From Pseudomonas agarici (lineage in GTDB: Bacteria > Pseudomonadota > Gammaproteobacteria > Pseudomonadales > Pseudomonadaceae), in the NCBI RefSeq assembly GCF_900109755.1, contig NZ_FOAR01000019.1:45807-109806 (forward strand): DNA of 64,000 bases, in the 5' to 3' direction. This document shows positions 1 to 8,589 of this stretch, piece by piece (position 1 is the stretch's first letter; each line of letters begins with the position of its first letter). Below the pieces are notes generated by a model. It ran no database searches and was not told the origin of the DNA. It saw only the letters and a program-made list of their open reading frames with translations. Both the position numbers and the translations under genes were made by a program.

Positions 1-219
1 GGTGATTTCCACCAACACCTGCTGGCTCTTGAACACCGCGTTCCAGTCGATCTGTGCCCGGTAGCCCTTGACCAGTCCAAGCGCCTCCAGCTTACGCACC
101 CGCTCCCACGCCGGAGTCACCGAGAGATTGATCGCCTCGGCCAGGCTCGACTTGGTGATCCGAGCGTCTTCGGCGAGGATTCGCAGGATTTTCAGGTCAT
201 AGCGATCAAGTTTGTGCAT
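1..219 (-). CDS. AsnC/Lrp-family transcriptional regulator (partial, DoeX-like)
   Basis: The 73 visible codons encode the N-terminal winged-helix domain of an Lrp/AsnC regulator: MHKLDRYDLKILRIL, then a helix-turn-helix containing ITKSSLAEAINLS and VTPAWERVRKLE, then the linker GLVKGYRAQIDW. The gene runs off the left edge, so the ligand-binding RAM domain is not seen. It lies 109 bp downstream of doeB on the same strand. Ectoine-utilisation loci commonly carry an AsnC-type regulator (called DoeX or AsnC) at this position, so a role in sensing ectoine-derived metabolites is inferred from context. The start is the ATG at 219; no in-frame alternative looks better. Confidence 0.85.
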   Translation of the reverse strand, partial: MHKLDRYDLKILRILAEDARITKSSLAEAINLSVTPAWERVRKLEALGLVKGYRAQIDWNAVFKSQQVLVEIT

Positions 220-252
220 GGGTCCGATACGCTCCTGAAATGGAGGGAGAAA

Positions 253-286
253 TCCTGGGAGCGAGCCTGCTCGCACTGGCGGTATT
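253..286. repeat. REP-like palindrome
   Basis: The sequence CTGGGAGCGAGCCTGCTCGC followed by ACTGGCGGT matches the form of the abundant REP elements of fluorescent pseudomonads: a GGGAGCGAG/CTGCTCGC imperfect palindrome and a conserved GGCGGT-type flank. It sits in the gap between doeB and the AsnC-type gene, a typical extragenic place. The assignment rests on pattern memory, not on a genome-wide count. Confidence 0.55.
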
Positions 287-328
287 GACGCCACAATCGC
301 TAGCGGGGCTCACTTGCGCGGGTTGGGG

Positions 329-1330
329 TCAGGTCAATACATCGGCAATGACCGCAATGGTATCGCCGCACTGCACCATGCCGGGGAAATGGCGCGCCGC
401 CAACAGGCCGCTGCGAGACGCACGATACTCCATCGGCGCGACGCCGCTGCGAGTAGCGTCGTAAACGCGAGCGACAACCTCGCCCTTGCTCACGTTGTCG
501 CCTAGATCGCGGCACATTTCCAGCAAACCAGCGTGTTCGCTGGTGACAAAGCAATGGGCATCGGGCATGTCGAGCATGATTGACTTCCGGGTCTGGATCT
601 CGCCCTGGAGAATCCCCGCATGCACCAACAGATTGCGCACCCCGCGCTCGGCAATCGCCACGCTACGCGCCGTGGAGGAACCACCGCCACCCAGTTCGGT
701 GGTGATAAACACCTTGCCTTGGCGCTCGGCGGCGGTGTCGTACATCGACCCGGCATCCAGTTCCAGCATACGCATGCTGTAAGGCGCATTGAAAGCGCGC
801 ATGCCGGCTTCGCAGAGCGCCTGCTGCTTCTTGTCGGGCAACACATGACACGCCGCAAAAGGCAGGAAATCCAGGGTTCGGCCACCGGAATGAATGTCCA
901 GCACGATGTCGGCCATGGGCAACAAAATCCGATTGAAGTAATCGGCGATTTTCTCGGTCACGGTGCCGTTCGGCTTACCGGGGAAACTGCGATTGAGATT
1001 GCCCTTGTCGATCGGCGAGGTGCGCCGCCCCGCATGGAACGCCGGGGTGTTCATGAACGGCACGATAATCACCCGTCCGGTGACTTCGCCAGCCGTCAGG
1101 CTTTGCGCCAGTTTGCTCAGCGCCACCGGACCTTCGTATTCATCACCGTGATTACCGCCGGTGAACAGCGCCGTCGGCCCTCGGCCGCACTTAATCACGG
1201 TGATCGGAATCATCACCGAGCCCCAGGCCGAGTCGTCCCGGGAATACGGCAGTTTGAGAAAACCGTGCTGCACGCCTTCGCGGGTAAAATCCACGGTGGC
1301 ATTGATCGGATTATCAAGTAATTGGCTCAT
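329..1330 (-). CDS. doeB: N2-acetyl-L-2,4-diaminobutanoate deacetylase DoeB
   Basis: A 333-residue zinc-dependent deacylase of the succinylglutamate desuccinylase/aspartoacylase family. In ectoine breakdown it removes the acetyl group from N-alpha-acetyl-diaminobutyrate, giving diaminobutyrate and acetate. The metal site is visible: TGGNHGDEYEG (His61, Glu64) and the later DIHSGG histidine. Other family patches are SFPGKPNGTVTEKIA and TTELGGGGS. The ATG at 1330 lies 3 bp after the doeA stop, so the two are translationally close and cotranscribed with eutB-eutC. DoeB is also called EutE in rhizobia. Length and motifs are normal for the family. Confidence 0.9.
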   Translation of the reverse strand: MSQLLDNPINATVDFTREGVQHGFLKLPYSRDDSAWGSVMIPITVIKCGRGPTALFTGGNHGDEYEGPVALSKLAQSLTAGEVTGRVIIVPFMNTPAFHAGRRTSPIDKGNLNRSFPGKPNGTVTEKIADYFNRILLPMADIVLDIHSGGRTLDFLPFAACHVLPDKKQQALCEAGMRAFNAPYSMRMLELDAGSMYDTAAERQGKVFITTELGGGGSSTARSVAIAERGVRNLLVHAGILQGEIQTRKSIMLDMPDAHCFVTSEHAGLLEMCRDLGDNVSKGEVVARVYDATRSGVAPMEYRASRSGLLAARHFPGMVQCGDTIAVIADVLT

Positions 1331-1333
1331 GAT

Positions 1334-2524
1334 TCACTCCTTCACGAACAGTTGACGTGGCACGTCGCACAGCGTCTCGACTCCCGTCTCGGTGATCAAA
1401 ATGCTCTCGGTGATTTCCAGTCCCCAGTCATCCATCCACAAGCCTGGCATGAAGTGGAACGTCATGCCCGGTTGCAACACGCTGGTGTCACCAGGGCGCA
1501 GGCTCATGGTGCGCTCGCCCCAGTCCGGCGGATAACTGATTCCGATAGGGTAGCCGCAACGGCTGTCCTTGTGGATGCCAAACTTTTCCAACACTTTGAA
1601 AAACGCCACGGCGATGTCGCCAGTGGTGTTGCCCGGCTTCGCCGCGTCCAATCCTGCGGCGATGCCTTCGACTACAGCTTTTTCGCCGTCGAGGAAATGC
1701 TGTGGCGGCTTGCCCAAGTAGATGGTTCGCGATAGCGGACAGTGATAACGCTTGTAGCAACCGGCAATCTCGAAAAAAGTCCCGGCGCCTTTTTCGAAGG
1801 GTGTATCGTCCCAGGTCAGGTGCGGCGCGCTGGCGTCGGCCCCCGTGGGCAATAGCGGCACGATGGCCGGGTAATCGCCACCATGCCCATCGGCGCCGAG
1901 AATGCCGCTGCTGTAGATTTCAGCCACCAGTTCATTTTTGCGCAGGCCCGGCTCGATCCGCTCAAAGATGCGCCGGTGCATGTTTTCGACGATGCGTGCG
2001 GCAATGCGCATGTAGGCGATTTCCTGGGGCGACTTGATTGCCCGCTGCCAGTTCACCAACCCGACCGCGTCGACCAGGGTAGCCCTCGGCAGGTGCTTTT
2101 TCAGCGACAAGTACGCGGCGGCGCTAAAGTAATAGTTATCCATTTCCACGCCGATGGTCAGCGCGTCCCAACCCCGGCGACTGATGACTTCCCGTGACAG
2201 GTAATCCATCGGATGGCGTTCTCGGGACTGTACGTAGATATCCGGGTAACCAACGATGTTGTCGTGCCCCATGAACACTGTGCGCTTGGCGCCATTGGCG
2301 TCCTGTCCACGACCAAACCAGACCGGCTCGCCGTCGAGCGCCAACAACACACATTGATGAACATAAAACGACCAACCGTCATAACCGGTCAGCCACGCCA
2401 TGTTCGACGGGTCGGTTACCAGTAACAACTCGATGCCCTGGGCCTGCATGGCCGCTCGAACCTTGGCCAGACGCAGGGCGTACTCCTCCCGCTGGAACGG
2501 GAGATTGACAACTATCTGAGACAT
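1334..2524 (-). CDS. doeA: Ectoine hydrolase DoeA (M24 family)
   Basis: A 396-residue creatinase/prolidase-fold (peptidase M24) protein. DoeA (EutD) opens the ectoine ring to N-acetyl-diaminobutyrate, the first catabolic step, and also makes the alpha-acetyl isomer that induces EnuR. The N-terminal domain contains DPSNMAWLTGYDGWSFYVHQ; the C-terminal pita-bread domain contains HGGDYPAIVPLLPTG, FFEIAGCYKRYHCPLSR and GLEITESILITETG. The frame is open upstream to 2665, but the ATG at 2524 (MSQIVVNLPF) begins the conserved fold and follows a GAGGGCC-like ribosome site, so it is preferred. It follows eutC by 41 bp and precedes doeB by 3 bp. Confidence 0.9.
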   Translation of the reverse strand: MSQIVVNLPFQREEYALRLAKVRAAMQAQGIELLLVTDPSNMAWLTGYDGWSFYVHQCVLLALDGEPVWFGRGQDANGAKRTVFMGHDNIVGYPDIYVQSRERHPMDYLSREVISRRGWDALTIGVEMDNYYFSAAAYLSLKKHLPRATLVDAVGLVNWQRAIKSPQEIAYMRIAARIVENMHRRIFERIEPGLRKNELVAEIYSSGILGADGHGGDYPAIVPLLPTGADASAPHLTWDDTPFEKGAGTFFEIAGCYKRYHCPLSRTIYLGKPPQHFLDGEKAVVEGIAAGLDAAKPGNTTGDIAVAFFKVLEKFGIHKDSRCGYPIGISYPPDWGERTMSLRPGDTSVLQPGMTFHFMPGLWMDDWGLEITESILITETGVETLCDVPRQLFVKE

Positions 2525-2565
2525 GCACAGGCCCTCCGAGAAATGTTGCACGGATGAAAAATGGA

Positions 2566-3558
2566 TTAGCTGCCAAACTGAAAGCCCTTGCCGGCCAAGC
2601 GTGCCCGCTCGAAGGCCAGATTGGCCATGGCGGTGTCTTGGGCGCCGGTGCCGGTGAGGTCGCACAGGGTCACTTGTGCCTCGTCGATACGGCCGGGACG
2701 CTGGCCTGCCAGTACCTGCCCCAGTTCCACCAGGCTCGCTTCGTCGGCCATGACGCCGGCCACCAAGGCGTGATGCAACTCGCCGAGGATGCGCGTCTGA
2801 CTCAGGCGATCGGCCACATAGCGGTCGACCTTGGCCAAGGCCTGGGGGGAAATTTCGTTTTTGTGTTCGGCGTCCGAGCCCATGGCGGTGATATGCAAGC
2901 CAGGATGCAGGTGGCGCGCCTCGATCAAGGGCTCACGACTGGGGGTGCAGGTGATCGCAATGTCCACACCGGCCATGGCCTCGTCGATGCTCGCGCAAGG
3001 TACGACCGCCAGACGGCTGTCACGCGCCAGCTCGGTGCTAAAGGCTTGAGCCTTGGCGCTGTCACGCGCCCAAACCCGCACCGTTGCAATCGGCCGCACC
3101 AGCCGCAACGCCTGAAGCTGCAAAGCCGCCTGCTCGCCGGCACCGATCAACGCCACACAGCGACTGTCGGCCCGCGACAGCGCACGCGCGGCCACCGCGC
3201 CCGCCGCCGCCGTGCGCACGGCGGTCAGGTAACCGTTATCCAGCAGCAAGGCCTCCAGCACACCGGTACGTGCCGACAACAGCATCATCATGCCGTTGAG
3301 GCTTGGCAGCCCGAGTTTCGGATTGTCGAAAAAACCCGGACTGACCTTGATCGCAAAGCGCTCCAGACCCGGCAGGTACGCGGTCTTCACATCCACTTCG
3401 CCATTGTGTTCGGGGATGTCCAAACGCAGGATCGGCGGCATCGCCACCGCCGCCGTGGCCAGCAGCACGAAGGCCTGTTCGATGGCATCGATGCTGGGCA
3501 AATCCAGCGCCACGCAGGCGCGCAGATCCGCTTCGCTCAATAGAATGATTTCACTCAT
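2566..3558 (-). CDS. eutC: Ornithine cyclodeaminase/mu-crystallin family protein EutC
   Basis: A 330-residue NAD(P)-binding protein of the ornithine cyclodeaminase/mu-crystallin family. The Rossmann segment reads CVALIGAGEQAALQLQAL, preceded by the substrate-side patch GLPSLNGMMMLLSARTG. In ectoine gene clusters EutC pairs with EutB and is thought to act on hydroxyectoine-derived intermediates. It sits between eutB (35 bp gap) and doeA (41 bp gap). A TTG one codon upstream would extend the frame, but the ATG at 3558, with GGAG about 8 bases before it, is the better start. The exact reaction is not established from sequence. Confidence 0.85.
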   Translation of the reverse strand: MSEIILLSEADLRACVALDLPSIDAIEQAFVLLATAAVAMPPILRLDIPEHNGEVDVKTAYLPGLERFAIKVSPGFFDNPKLGLPSLNGMMMLLSARTGVLEALLLDNGYLTAVRTAAAGAVAARALSRADSRCVALIGAGEQAALQLQALRLVRPIATVRVWARDSAKAQAFSTELARDSRLAVVPCASIDEAMAGVDIAITCTPSREPLIEARHLHPGLHITAMGSDAEHKNEISPQALAKVDRYVADRLSQTRILGELHHALVAGVMADEASLVELGQVLAGQRPGRIDEAQVTLCDLTGTGAQDTAMANLAFERARLAGKGFQFGS

Positions 3559-3593
3559 CAACGCAGCTCCAGTCAGACGGTTATTGTTTGGGT

Positions 3594-4565
3594 TCAGGCA
3601 TCCGCGCCCGTCAGGACACGTAAATGCTGATCGATGTCGACGTTACGGCCACTGACCACCACCACGATCGGTCCGCGTGGCTCGATCAGTCCGTCAAGCA
3701 ATGCGGCGATGCCCACCGCCGCCGCGCCTTCCACTACCAGTCGTTCTTCGCGATAGGCATGGCGGATGGCATTGGCGATGGAGGCTTCGCTGAGCAGATG
3801 CAGGTGATCACAGCGGTCGCGGGTCATGCTGAAGGTGTAACGGTTGTCCAGGCCGATGCCGCCACCCAGCGAATCGGCCAGGGTCGGCAGCTCCTCGACT
3901 GCCACCGGATGCCCGACCGCGAGGCTGGCGTGCATGGCCGCACCGCGTTGCATGCTGATGCCGTGAGTGACGATGAGCGGGCTGGCGCTTTTGATCGCCA
4001 GCGCCACACCGGCAAACAGCCCGCCGCCGGACAACGGCACGAGGATTTGCGCCACGTCCGGCAGCTGCTCGAGAATTTCCAGCCCCAGCGTGCCCTGTCC
4101 GGCGATGATGGCCGGGTGATCGAACGGTGGCAGCAATGTCGCGCCTTGCTCGCTGGCGATCCGCTCGGCTTCACGCTGAGCATCGTCCTGGGACTGGCCG
4201 ACGATGCACACCTCGGCTCCCAGATCGCGAATGGCCTGGACCTTGTTCGCGGGCACCAGGTGCGACAGGCAGATGGTCGCCTTCACGCCCTGCCGGAACG
4301 CGGCATACGCCAGTGCTCGACCGTGATTGCCGGTCGATGCCGCCACCACGCCCCGGGCCTGTTGTTCGACGCTGAGTTGTGCGACAGCGTTGCTCGCACC
4401 GCGCAATTTGAAACTGCCGGTGAGTTGCTGGGATTCGAGTTTGAGGTACACCGCCACGCCCAATCGCTGCGAAAGGCTGGGCGAATATTCCATGGGAGTG
4501 CGCCGGATCAACGATTCGATGCGCTGGCGAGCGAGGTAAACATCCTGTAGCTGCAACGTTGACAT
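3594..4565 (-). CDS. eutB: Hydroxyectoine utilisation dehydratase EutB (threonine dehydratase-like)
   Basis: A 323-residue fold-type II PLP enzyme of the serine/threonine dehydratase family. The PLP lysine is Lys53 in LTGSFKLRGASNA; the phosphate-binding glycine loop is VPLSGGGLFAGVA, and the asparagine loop is VVAASTGNHGRALAYAA. EutB is the first gene of the leftward ectoine catabolic operon, with its own upstream gap holding the candidate EnuR motif. In the accepted pathway it converts a hydroxylated diaminobutyrate intermediate, allowing hydroxyectoine to be used as well as ectoine. It lacks a C-terminal ACT regulatory domain, as expected for the catabolic type. Confidence 0.88.
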   Translation of the reverse strand: MSTLQLQDVYLARQRIESLIRRTPMEYSPSLSQRLGVAVYLKLESQQLTGSFKLRGASNAVAQLSVEQQARGVVAASTGNHGRALAYAAFRQGVKATICLSHLVPANKVQAIRDLGAEVCIVGQSQDDAQREAERIASEQGATLLPPFDHPAIIAGQGTLGLEILEQLPDVAQILVPLSGGGLFAGVALAIKSASPLIVTHGISMQRGAAMHASLAVGHPVAVEELPTLADSLGGGIGLDNRYTFSMTRDRCDHLHLLSEASIANAIRHAYREERLVVEGAAAVGIAALLDGLIEPRGPIVVVVSGRNVDIDQHLRVLTGADA

Positions 4566-4613
4566 GACCGCGTCCCGACTATGCTGTGGTTGGGCGCAGT
4601 CTAAGAGGACTGG

Positions 4614-4643
4614 ATTGTCACAATGAATGTACTAGGGCAATTT
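4614..4643 (-). promoter_or_regulatory. Candidate EnuR operator upstream of eutB
   Basis: Read in the direction of eutB, the 110-bp gap holds AATTGCCCTAGTACATT (4642 to 4626), 14 of 17 bases identical to AATTGTCCTAGTGCAAT at 6131-6147 in the enuR/ehuB gap. Both copies are followed by a similar CATTGTGAC/CAATGAGAC half. The motif ends about 60 bp before the eutB start codon, a normal operator distance. Binding by EnuR is inferred from its recurrence at the two promoters that EnuR would be expected to control. Confidence 0.55.
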
Positions 4644-4675
4644 AACCGACAAACTTTCTTGCGGACTTTTCTCTC

Positions 4676-6070
4676 TCAAAAGTCATGGATTTGCGGGTAC
4701 TGACTGAATATCTCGCGCATGCCCATCAGCGCATCGCACATCTCCTCGTCGCTGCATTCGGCACCGACACAAATCCGCACGGCCCTTGACCGAGGCGTGC
4801 CACGCACGGTGAACGGGTCCGGCGAGGCAACGGCAATATGCCGGTGACGCAAGGCCCGCACCAGGCTGTCGACCTCCCAATGCCGGGGAATACCCACCCA
4901 TGCATTCAACGCATGAGGATGCTGGCCGAGCAGGTGTTCGCCCAAGTACTCGCTGACCATGGCCTGACGACCGGCCAACAGTTTGCGCTGCAAACGCACG
5001 AGCGTGTCAGCACGACCGTCGCGAATCCAGCGCGCCGCGATCTCGGAGACCATGGGCGTGGCCATCCAGCTATTGACCCGCAAGATGCTCTCGGTGCGCA
5101 GCGCCAGACGCTTGGGCATCACCAGATAACCGATGCGCAGACCGGTCAGCACTGACTTGGTCATGCTGGTGCAATAGAACGACAGCTCCGGCAGGTAATG
5201 GCTGATAGGCGGCGCGCGATGCTCATCCAGCAACGGCCCGTAGACATCGTCCTCGATGATGTGTACGCCGAAACGCCGGGCGATGTCGGCAATCTCCCGA
5301 CGACGACTGTCAGGCATCAGGCTGGTGGTCGGGTTGTTCAGGTTAGGCGTGCACACCAGCGCGGTGATGCGCTCATTGCTGCACATGTCTTCGAAATGTT
5401 CCGGGTCAATGCCATAACGGTCCATCTCCAGGCCTTTGAGGGTGAATCCCAACACCTGCGAGTTACCGATGACGCCATGGTCGGTGATCCCTTCGCAGAG
5501 CACCACATCATCAGGCCCCGCCAGAGACGCCAGCGCCAGGAAGATGCCATGAGCCGCACCGTTGGTGATCAGAATATCATCACGCTCCACCCGCAGTCCT
5601 TGTCGGCCAATCCAGTGCATGGCCTCTTCGCGGTGCGACTCGAAACCGGCAATCGGGCGAAATGCATGAATCCATGGCTGATCCTCCTCCATGCTGAGCT
5701 CACGGCAGGTGTCACGCCAGAACTGGTCGTGCTCGCGGGTGTGTAGGATCCGCGCGATAGAAAAATCCACCAGGGCCCGTTCGGGGCTATCGAGAATATA
5801 GGTAGCCACGCGATCGCTCATGCGCCGCGAAACAAAACTGCCACGCCCAACCTCACAACGCACCAGGCCCTGACGCTCCAGCTCCTTATAGGCATTGGTG
5901 ACCGTCTGCACGCTGATACCCATGGCTTCGGCAACATTACGCTGTGGTGGCAGGCGTTGATCGTTGACGAGGACGCCCTGCTCGATATCGTCGGCAATCG
6001 CCTGCACCAGAATCTTGTATTTAGATTCGCCGCTGCGGGCGATTTCCAATGCCGCTTTCCACTTGTCCAT
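4676..6070 (-). CDS. enuR: MocR/PdxR-type regulator of ectoine utilisation EnuR
   Basis: A 464-residue MocR regulator: an N-terminal GntR winged helix (about residues 14-80, with NDQRLPPQRNVAEAMGIS) joined to an aminotransferase-like domain. The PLP-binding lysine is seen in CTSMTKSVLTGLRIGYL (about Lys305), with HIIEDDVYGPLL and NLNNPTTSL before it. EnuR represses ectoine import and catabolism until PLP-bound enzyme derivatives of DoeA/DoeB-pathway diamines form. Its place between the leftward eutBC-doeAB and rightward ehuBCDA genes supports this. A TTG one codon upstream exists; the ATG at 6070 is chosen. The gene likely autoregulates through the motif at 6131. Confidence 0.88.
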   Translation of the reverse strand: MDKWKAALEIARSGESKYKILVQAIADDIEQGVLVNDQRLPPQRNVAEAMGISVQTVTNAYKELERQGLVRCEVGRGSFVSRRMSDRVATYILDSPERALVDFSIARILHTREHDQFWRDTCRELSMEEDQPWIHAFRPIAGFESHREEAMHWIGRQGLRVERDDILITNGAAHGIFLALASLAGPDDVVLCEGITDHGVIGNSQVLGFTLKGLEMDRYGIDPEHFEDMCSNERITALVCTPNLNNPTTSLMPDSRRREIADIARRFGVHIIEDDVYGPLLDEHRAPPISHYLPELSFYCTSMTKSVLTGLRIGYLVMPKRLALRTESILRVNSWMATPMVSEIAARWIRDGRADTLVRLQRKLLAGRQAMVSEYLGEHLLGQHPHALNAWVGIPRHWEVDSLVRALRHRHIAVASPDPFTVRGTPRSRAVRICVGAECSDEEMCDALMGMREIFSQYPQIHDF

Positions 6071-6129
6071 CAACGCTAAGTCCCGGTCTGTGCTCGTCGG
6101 GACAGCATCCCGCTAGAATCCCTGCAAAG

Positions 6130-6157
6130 CAATTGTCCTAGTGCAATACAATGAGAC
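6130..6157. promoter_or_regulatory. Candidate EnuR operator in the enuR/ehuB divergent region
   Basis: The 279-bp gap between enuR and ehuB contains AATTGTCCTAGTGCAAT (6131-6147) followed by ACAATGAGAC. It lies about 61 bp upstream of the enuR start and about 200 bp upstream of ehuB, so it could serve both promoters. The matching site is in front of eutB. The rest of the gap shows no gene; the short ORFs in it do not have convincing starts. Confidence 0.55.
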
Positions 6158-6349
6158 TCAGAGCTTTTGTATGCTCAGGTCAAGGTCGACGCCCAGGCTA
6201 TCATTCAAGCCCACAAAGAAGCCCATTGACCTGTATCGGAACTGTTCCCCTATCCATGGGATCAGTTCTTATACGCTTTGCTCTTGTCACACTGCCTCCT
6301 ACCACAGAGCCGTCACCGACGGGTCAACAAGAAACAGGAGATTTTATCG

Positions 6350-7207
6350 ATGAGCAATTTCCCCTCCCGCCCTACCCATGTTTTGCGTCGCCTGTTCGTG
6401 GCCTGCGCGATGTTCGGCCTGGCCGCCAGCGCCCACGCCGCCGGTACGCTGGAAACCATTAAACAGAACAGCAATATCCGCATCGGTTATGCCAACGAAA
6501 CCCCGTTCGCCTTTACCGAAACCGACGGCAGGGTCACCGGTGAATCACCGGAAATCGCCAAAGCCATCTTCGAAAAAATGGGTATCAAGAAGGTCGACGG
6601 CGTGTTGACCGAGTGGGGCTCGTTGATTCCAGGGCTGCGCGCCGGGCGTTTCGATGTAATTGCCGCCGGTATGTACATCACCCCTGCTCGTTGCAAGCAG
6701 GTGTTGTTCACCGATCCGCAGTATCAACTGCCGGACGCGCTACTGACAGCCAAAGGCAACCCGAAGAACCTGCACAGCTATGAAGACATCGCCAAGAACC
6801 CCGAGGTGAAGCTGGCAATCATGGCCGGCACGGTGAACCTGGCCTATGCACGGGATTCGGGGGTGAAGGATGCGCAAATCCTCCAGGTACCGGACACCAC
6901 CGCCCAGTTGCAAGCCGTGCGCGCCGGACGTGCCGATGCCGCCGTGGGTACTCAACTGACCATGAAAAGTCTGGCCGCCAAAGGTGGTGAAAAAGTCGAA
7001 GCGGTCATGGCATTCAAGGACGACCCGTCGCACATCGGATACGGCGCCCTCGCCTTCCGTCCAGAAGACAAAGACTTGCGCGATGCGGTCAACGCCGAGT
7101 TGAAAAAGTGGCTGGGCTCCGAAGATCACCTCAAGGCGGTCGCCCCTTTTGGGTTCGACAAATCCAACGTGACCGGCAAAACGGCTGCCGAGCTCTGCGC
7201 TCAATAG
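6350..7207 (+). CDS. ehuB: Ectoine/hydroxyectoine ABC transporter substrate-binding protein EhuB
   Basis: A 285-residue periplasmic binding protein of the polar amino acid type (SBP_bac_3). The signal peptide covers residues 1-30 and ends AASAHA before AGTLETIKQ. The mature part shows NIRIGYANETPFAFTE, GLRAGRFDVIAAGMYITPARC and VRAGRADAAVGTQLT, the usual ligand-cleft segments. The frame is open from 6278, but the ATG at 6350 has an ACAGGAG site 10 bases before it and gives a proper signal sequence. It is the first gene of ehuBCDA and feeds ectoine to the importer. Confidence 0.92.
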   Translation: MSNFPSRPTHVLRRLFVACAMFGLAASAHAAGTLETIKQNSNIRIGYANETPFAFTETDGRVTGESPEIAKAIFEKMGIKKVDGVLTEWGSLIPGLRAGRFDVIAAGMYITPARCKQVLFTDPQYQLPDALLTAKGNPKNLHSYEDIAKNPEVKLAIMAGTVNLAYARDSGVKDAQILQVPDTTAQLQAVRAGRADAAVGTQLTMKSLAAKGGEKVEAVMAFKDDPSHIGYGALAFRPEDKDLRDAVNAELKKWLGSEDHLKAVAPFGFDKSNVTGKTAAELCAQ

Positions 7208-7276
7208 TCGAAACAGGCATGGCGCCACGGCGCGATGCCTATTTCCCTGCTCAATCCGGATGGCCAGGTTTAAACC

Positions 7277-7936
7277 ATGGGTGAATTACTTCCGCTATTG
7301 ATACAAGGCGCCTGGGTGACGCTTCAGGTGACAATCTTCGGTTCGCTGCTGGCGATTGTCGCGGCGATTCTCGCGGCACTGGGCCGTATGTCGCCATGGC
7401 GGCCATTGCGCTGGTTTTCCATCGCCTACATTGAAGTGTTTCGCGGGACCTCGTTGCTGGTGCAATTGTTCTGGCTGTTTTTCGTGCTGCCGCTGCCGCC
7501 GTTCAATCTTGAACTGAGTCCCTACAGCGTGGCCATCGTCGGCCTGGGGCTGCACATCGGCGCTTACGGTGCCGAGGTGATGCGCGGCGCAATCAGCTCG
7601 GTGGCCAAGGGTCAATACGAAGCGTCCACGGCGCTGAACTTCAGCGGCTACCAGCGCTTTCGCCGCATCATTCTGCCGCAGGCGTTGCTGGCCGCTATCG
7701 CACCGGGTACCAACCTACTGATCGAATTGCTGAAAAATACTTCGCTGGTGTCGTTGATCACCTTATCCGACCTGAGCTTTCGGGCCCGTCAACTGGATCA
7801 GGCAACGTTCCAAACCCTGGAAATTTTTAGCCTGGCGCTGGTGATGTATTTTGTCATGGCGCAGGCGATCAACATCGGCATGCGTCGCATTGAGCGTCAT
7901 CTGGCTCGCGGGCGGATGCGAGGAGGTCTGTCATGA
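7277..7936 (+). CDS. ehuC: Ectoine/hydroxyectoine ABC transporter permease EhuC
   Basis: A 219-residue inner membrane permease of the HisM/GlnP family with about five transmembrane segments. The family EAA loop is present as YEASTALNFSGYQRFRRIILPQ, which docks the ATPase. The N-terminal sequence LLIQGAWVTLQVTIFGSLLAI is the first membrane helix. The gene overlaps ehuD by 4 bp (ATGA), so the two permeases are translationally coupled and should form the heterodimeric channel. Length and order match ectoine importers in other proteobacteria. Confidence 0.9.
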   Translation: MGELLPLLIQGAWVTLQVTIFGSLLAIVAAILAALGRMSPWRPLRWFSIAYIEVFRGTSLLVQLFWLFFVLPLPPFNLELSPYSVAIVGLGLHIGAYGAEVMRGAISSVAKGQYEASTALNFSGYQRFRRIILPQALLAAIAPGTNLLIELLKNTSLVSLITLSDLSFRARQLDQATFQTLEIFSLALVMYFVMAQAINIGMRRIERHLARGRMRGGLS

Positions 7937-8589
7937 CACTGTTCGACTGGACCTATGCCTGGCAAATCCTTCCCGATTTGCTCCGTGCCTCACTGAACAC
8001 CGTGGGGATTACCCTGATCGGTTTCCTGATCGCCATTGTACTCGGGCTGTTCCTGGCCATCGGCCGACGCAGCCGCAGAGTCTGGCTGTCGTGGCCGGCC
8101 ACCGCCGTGATCGAGTTCATCCGTAGCACGCCGCTGCTGATCCAAGTGTATTTCCTCTACTACGTGCTGCCCAACTACGGCGTCAGCATGAGCGCCATGC
8201 AAGTGGGGATTATCGGTATCGGCCTGCATTACGCCTGCTACATCGCCGAGGTGTATCGCAGTGGCCTCGATGCCGTGCCGCGAGCGCAATGGGAAGCGGT
8301 CACAGCGTTGAACATGGCCCCCTACGGCGCCTATCGCCACATCATCCTGCCCCAGGCCCTGCGGCCAATCCTGCCGCCATTAGGCAACTACCTGGTGGCG
8401 ATGCTCAAGGATACGCCGGTGCTGTCGGCGATTACCGTGGTGGAAATCATGCAACAGGCCAAGAACATCGGCTCCGAGAACTTCCGCTACCTGGAACCGA
8501 TCACCATGGTCGGTCTGTTTTTCCTCGCCCTGAGCATCGCCTTGGCTTATCTGGTACGGCGCCTTGAAGTGCGCCTGGAGCTACGCTAA
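7933..8589 (+). CDS. ehuD: Ectoine/hydroxyectoine ABC transporter permease EhuD
   Basis: A 218-residue second permease of the polar amino acid ABC family. Membrane helices start with LLRASLNTVGITLIGFLIAI; the EAA loop reads WEAVTALNMAPYGAYRHIILPQ. Its ATG overlaps the ehuC stop and its TAA overlaps the next ATG, so the genes are tightly coupled. With EhuC it forms the membrane channel driven by EhuA and loaded by EhuB. Confidence 0.9.
   Translation: MTLFDWTYAWQILPDLLRASLNTVGITLIGFLIAIVLGLFLAIGRRSRRVWLSWPATAVIEFIRSTPLLIQVYFLYYVLPNYGVSMSAMQVGIIGIGLHYACYIAEVYRSGLDAVPRAQWEAVTALNMAPYGAYRHIILPQALRPILPPLGNYLVAMLKDTPVLSAITVVEIMQQAKNIGSENFRYLEPITMVGLFFLALSIALAYLVRRLEVRLELR

Noticed and set aside
2554..3543. 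Long plus-strand ORF opposite eutC
   Set aside because: It is His/Gln/Arg-rich and mirrors the GC-rich third positions of eutC; there is no domain and the minus-strand gene is certain. The same holds for long opposite-strand ORFs over ftsK, clpA, icd, idh, the TonB receptor and the epimerase.
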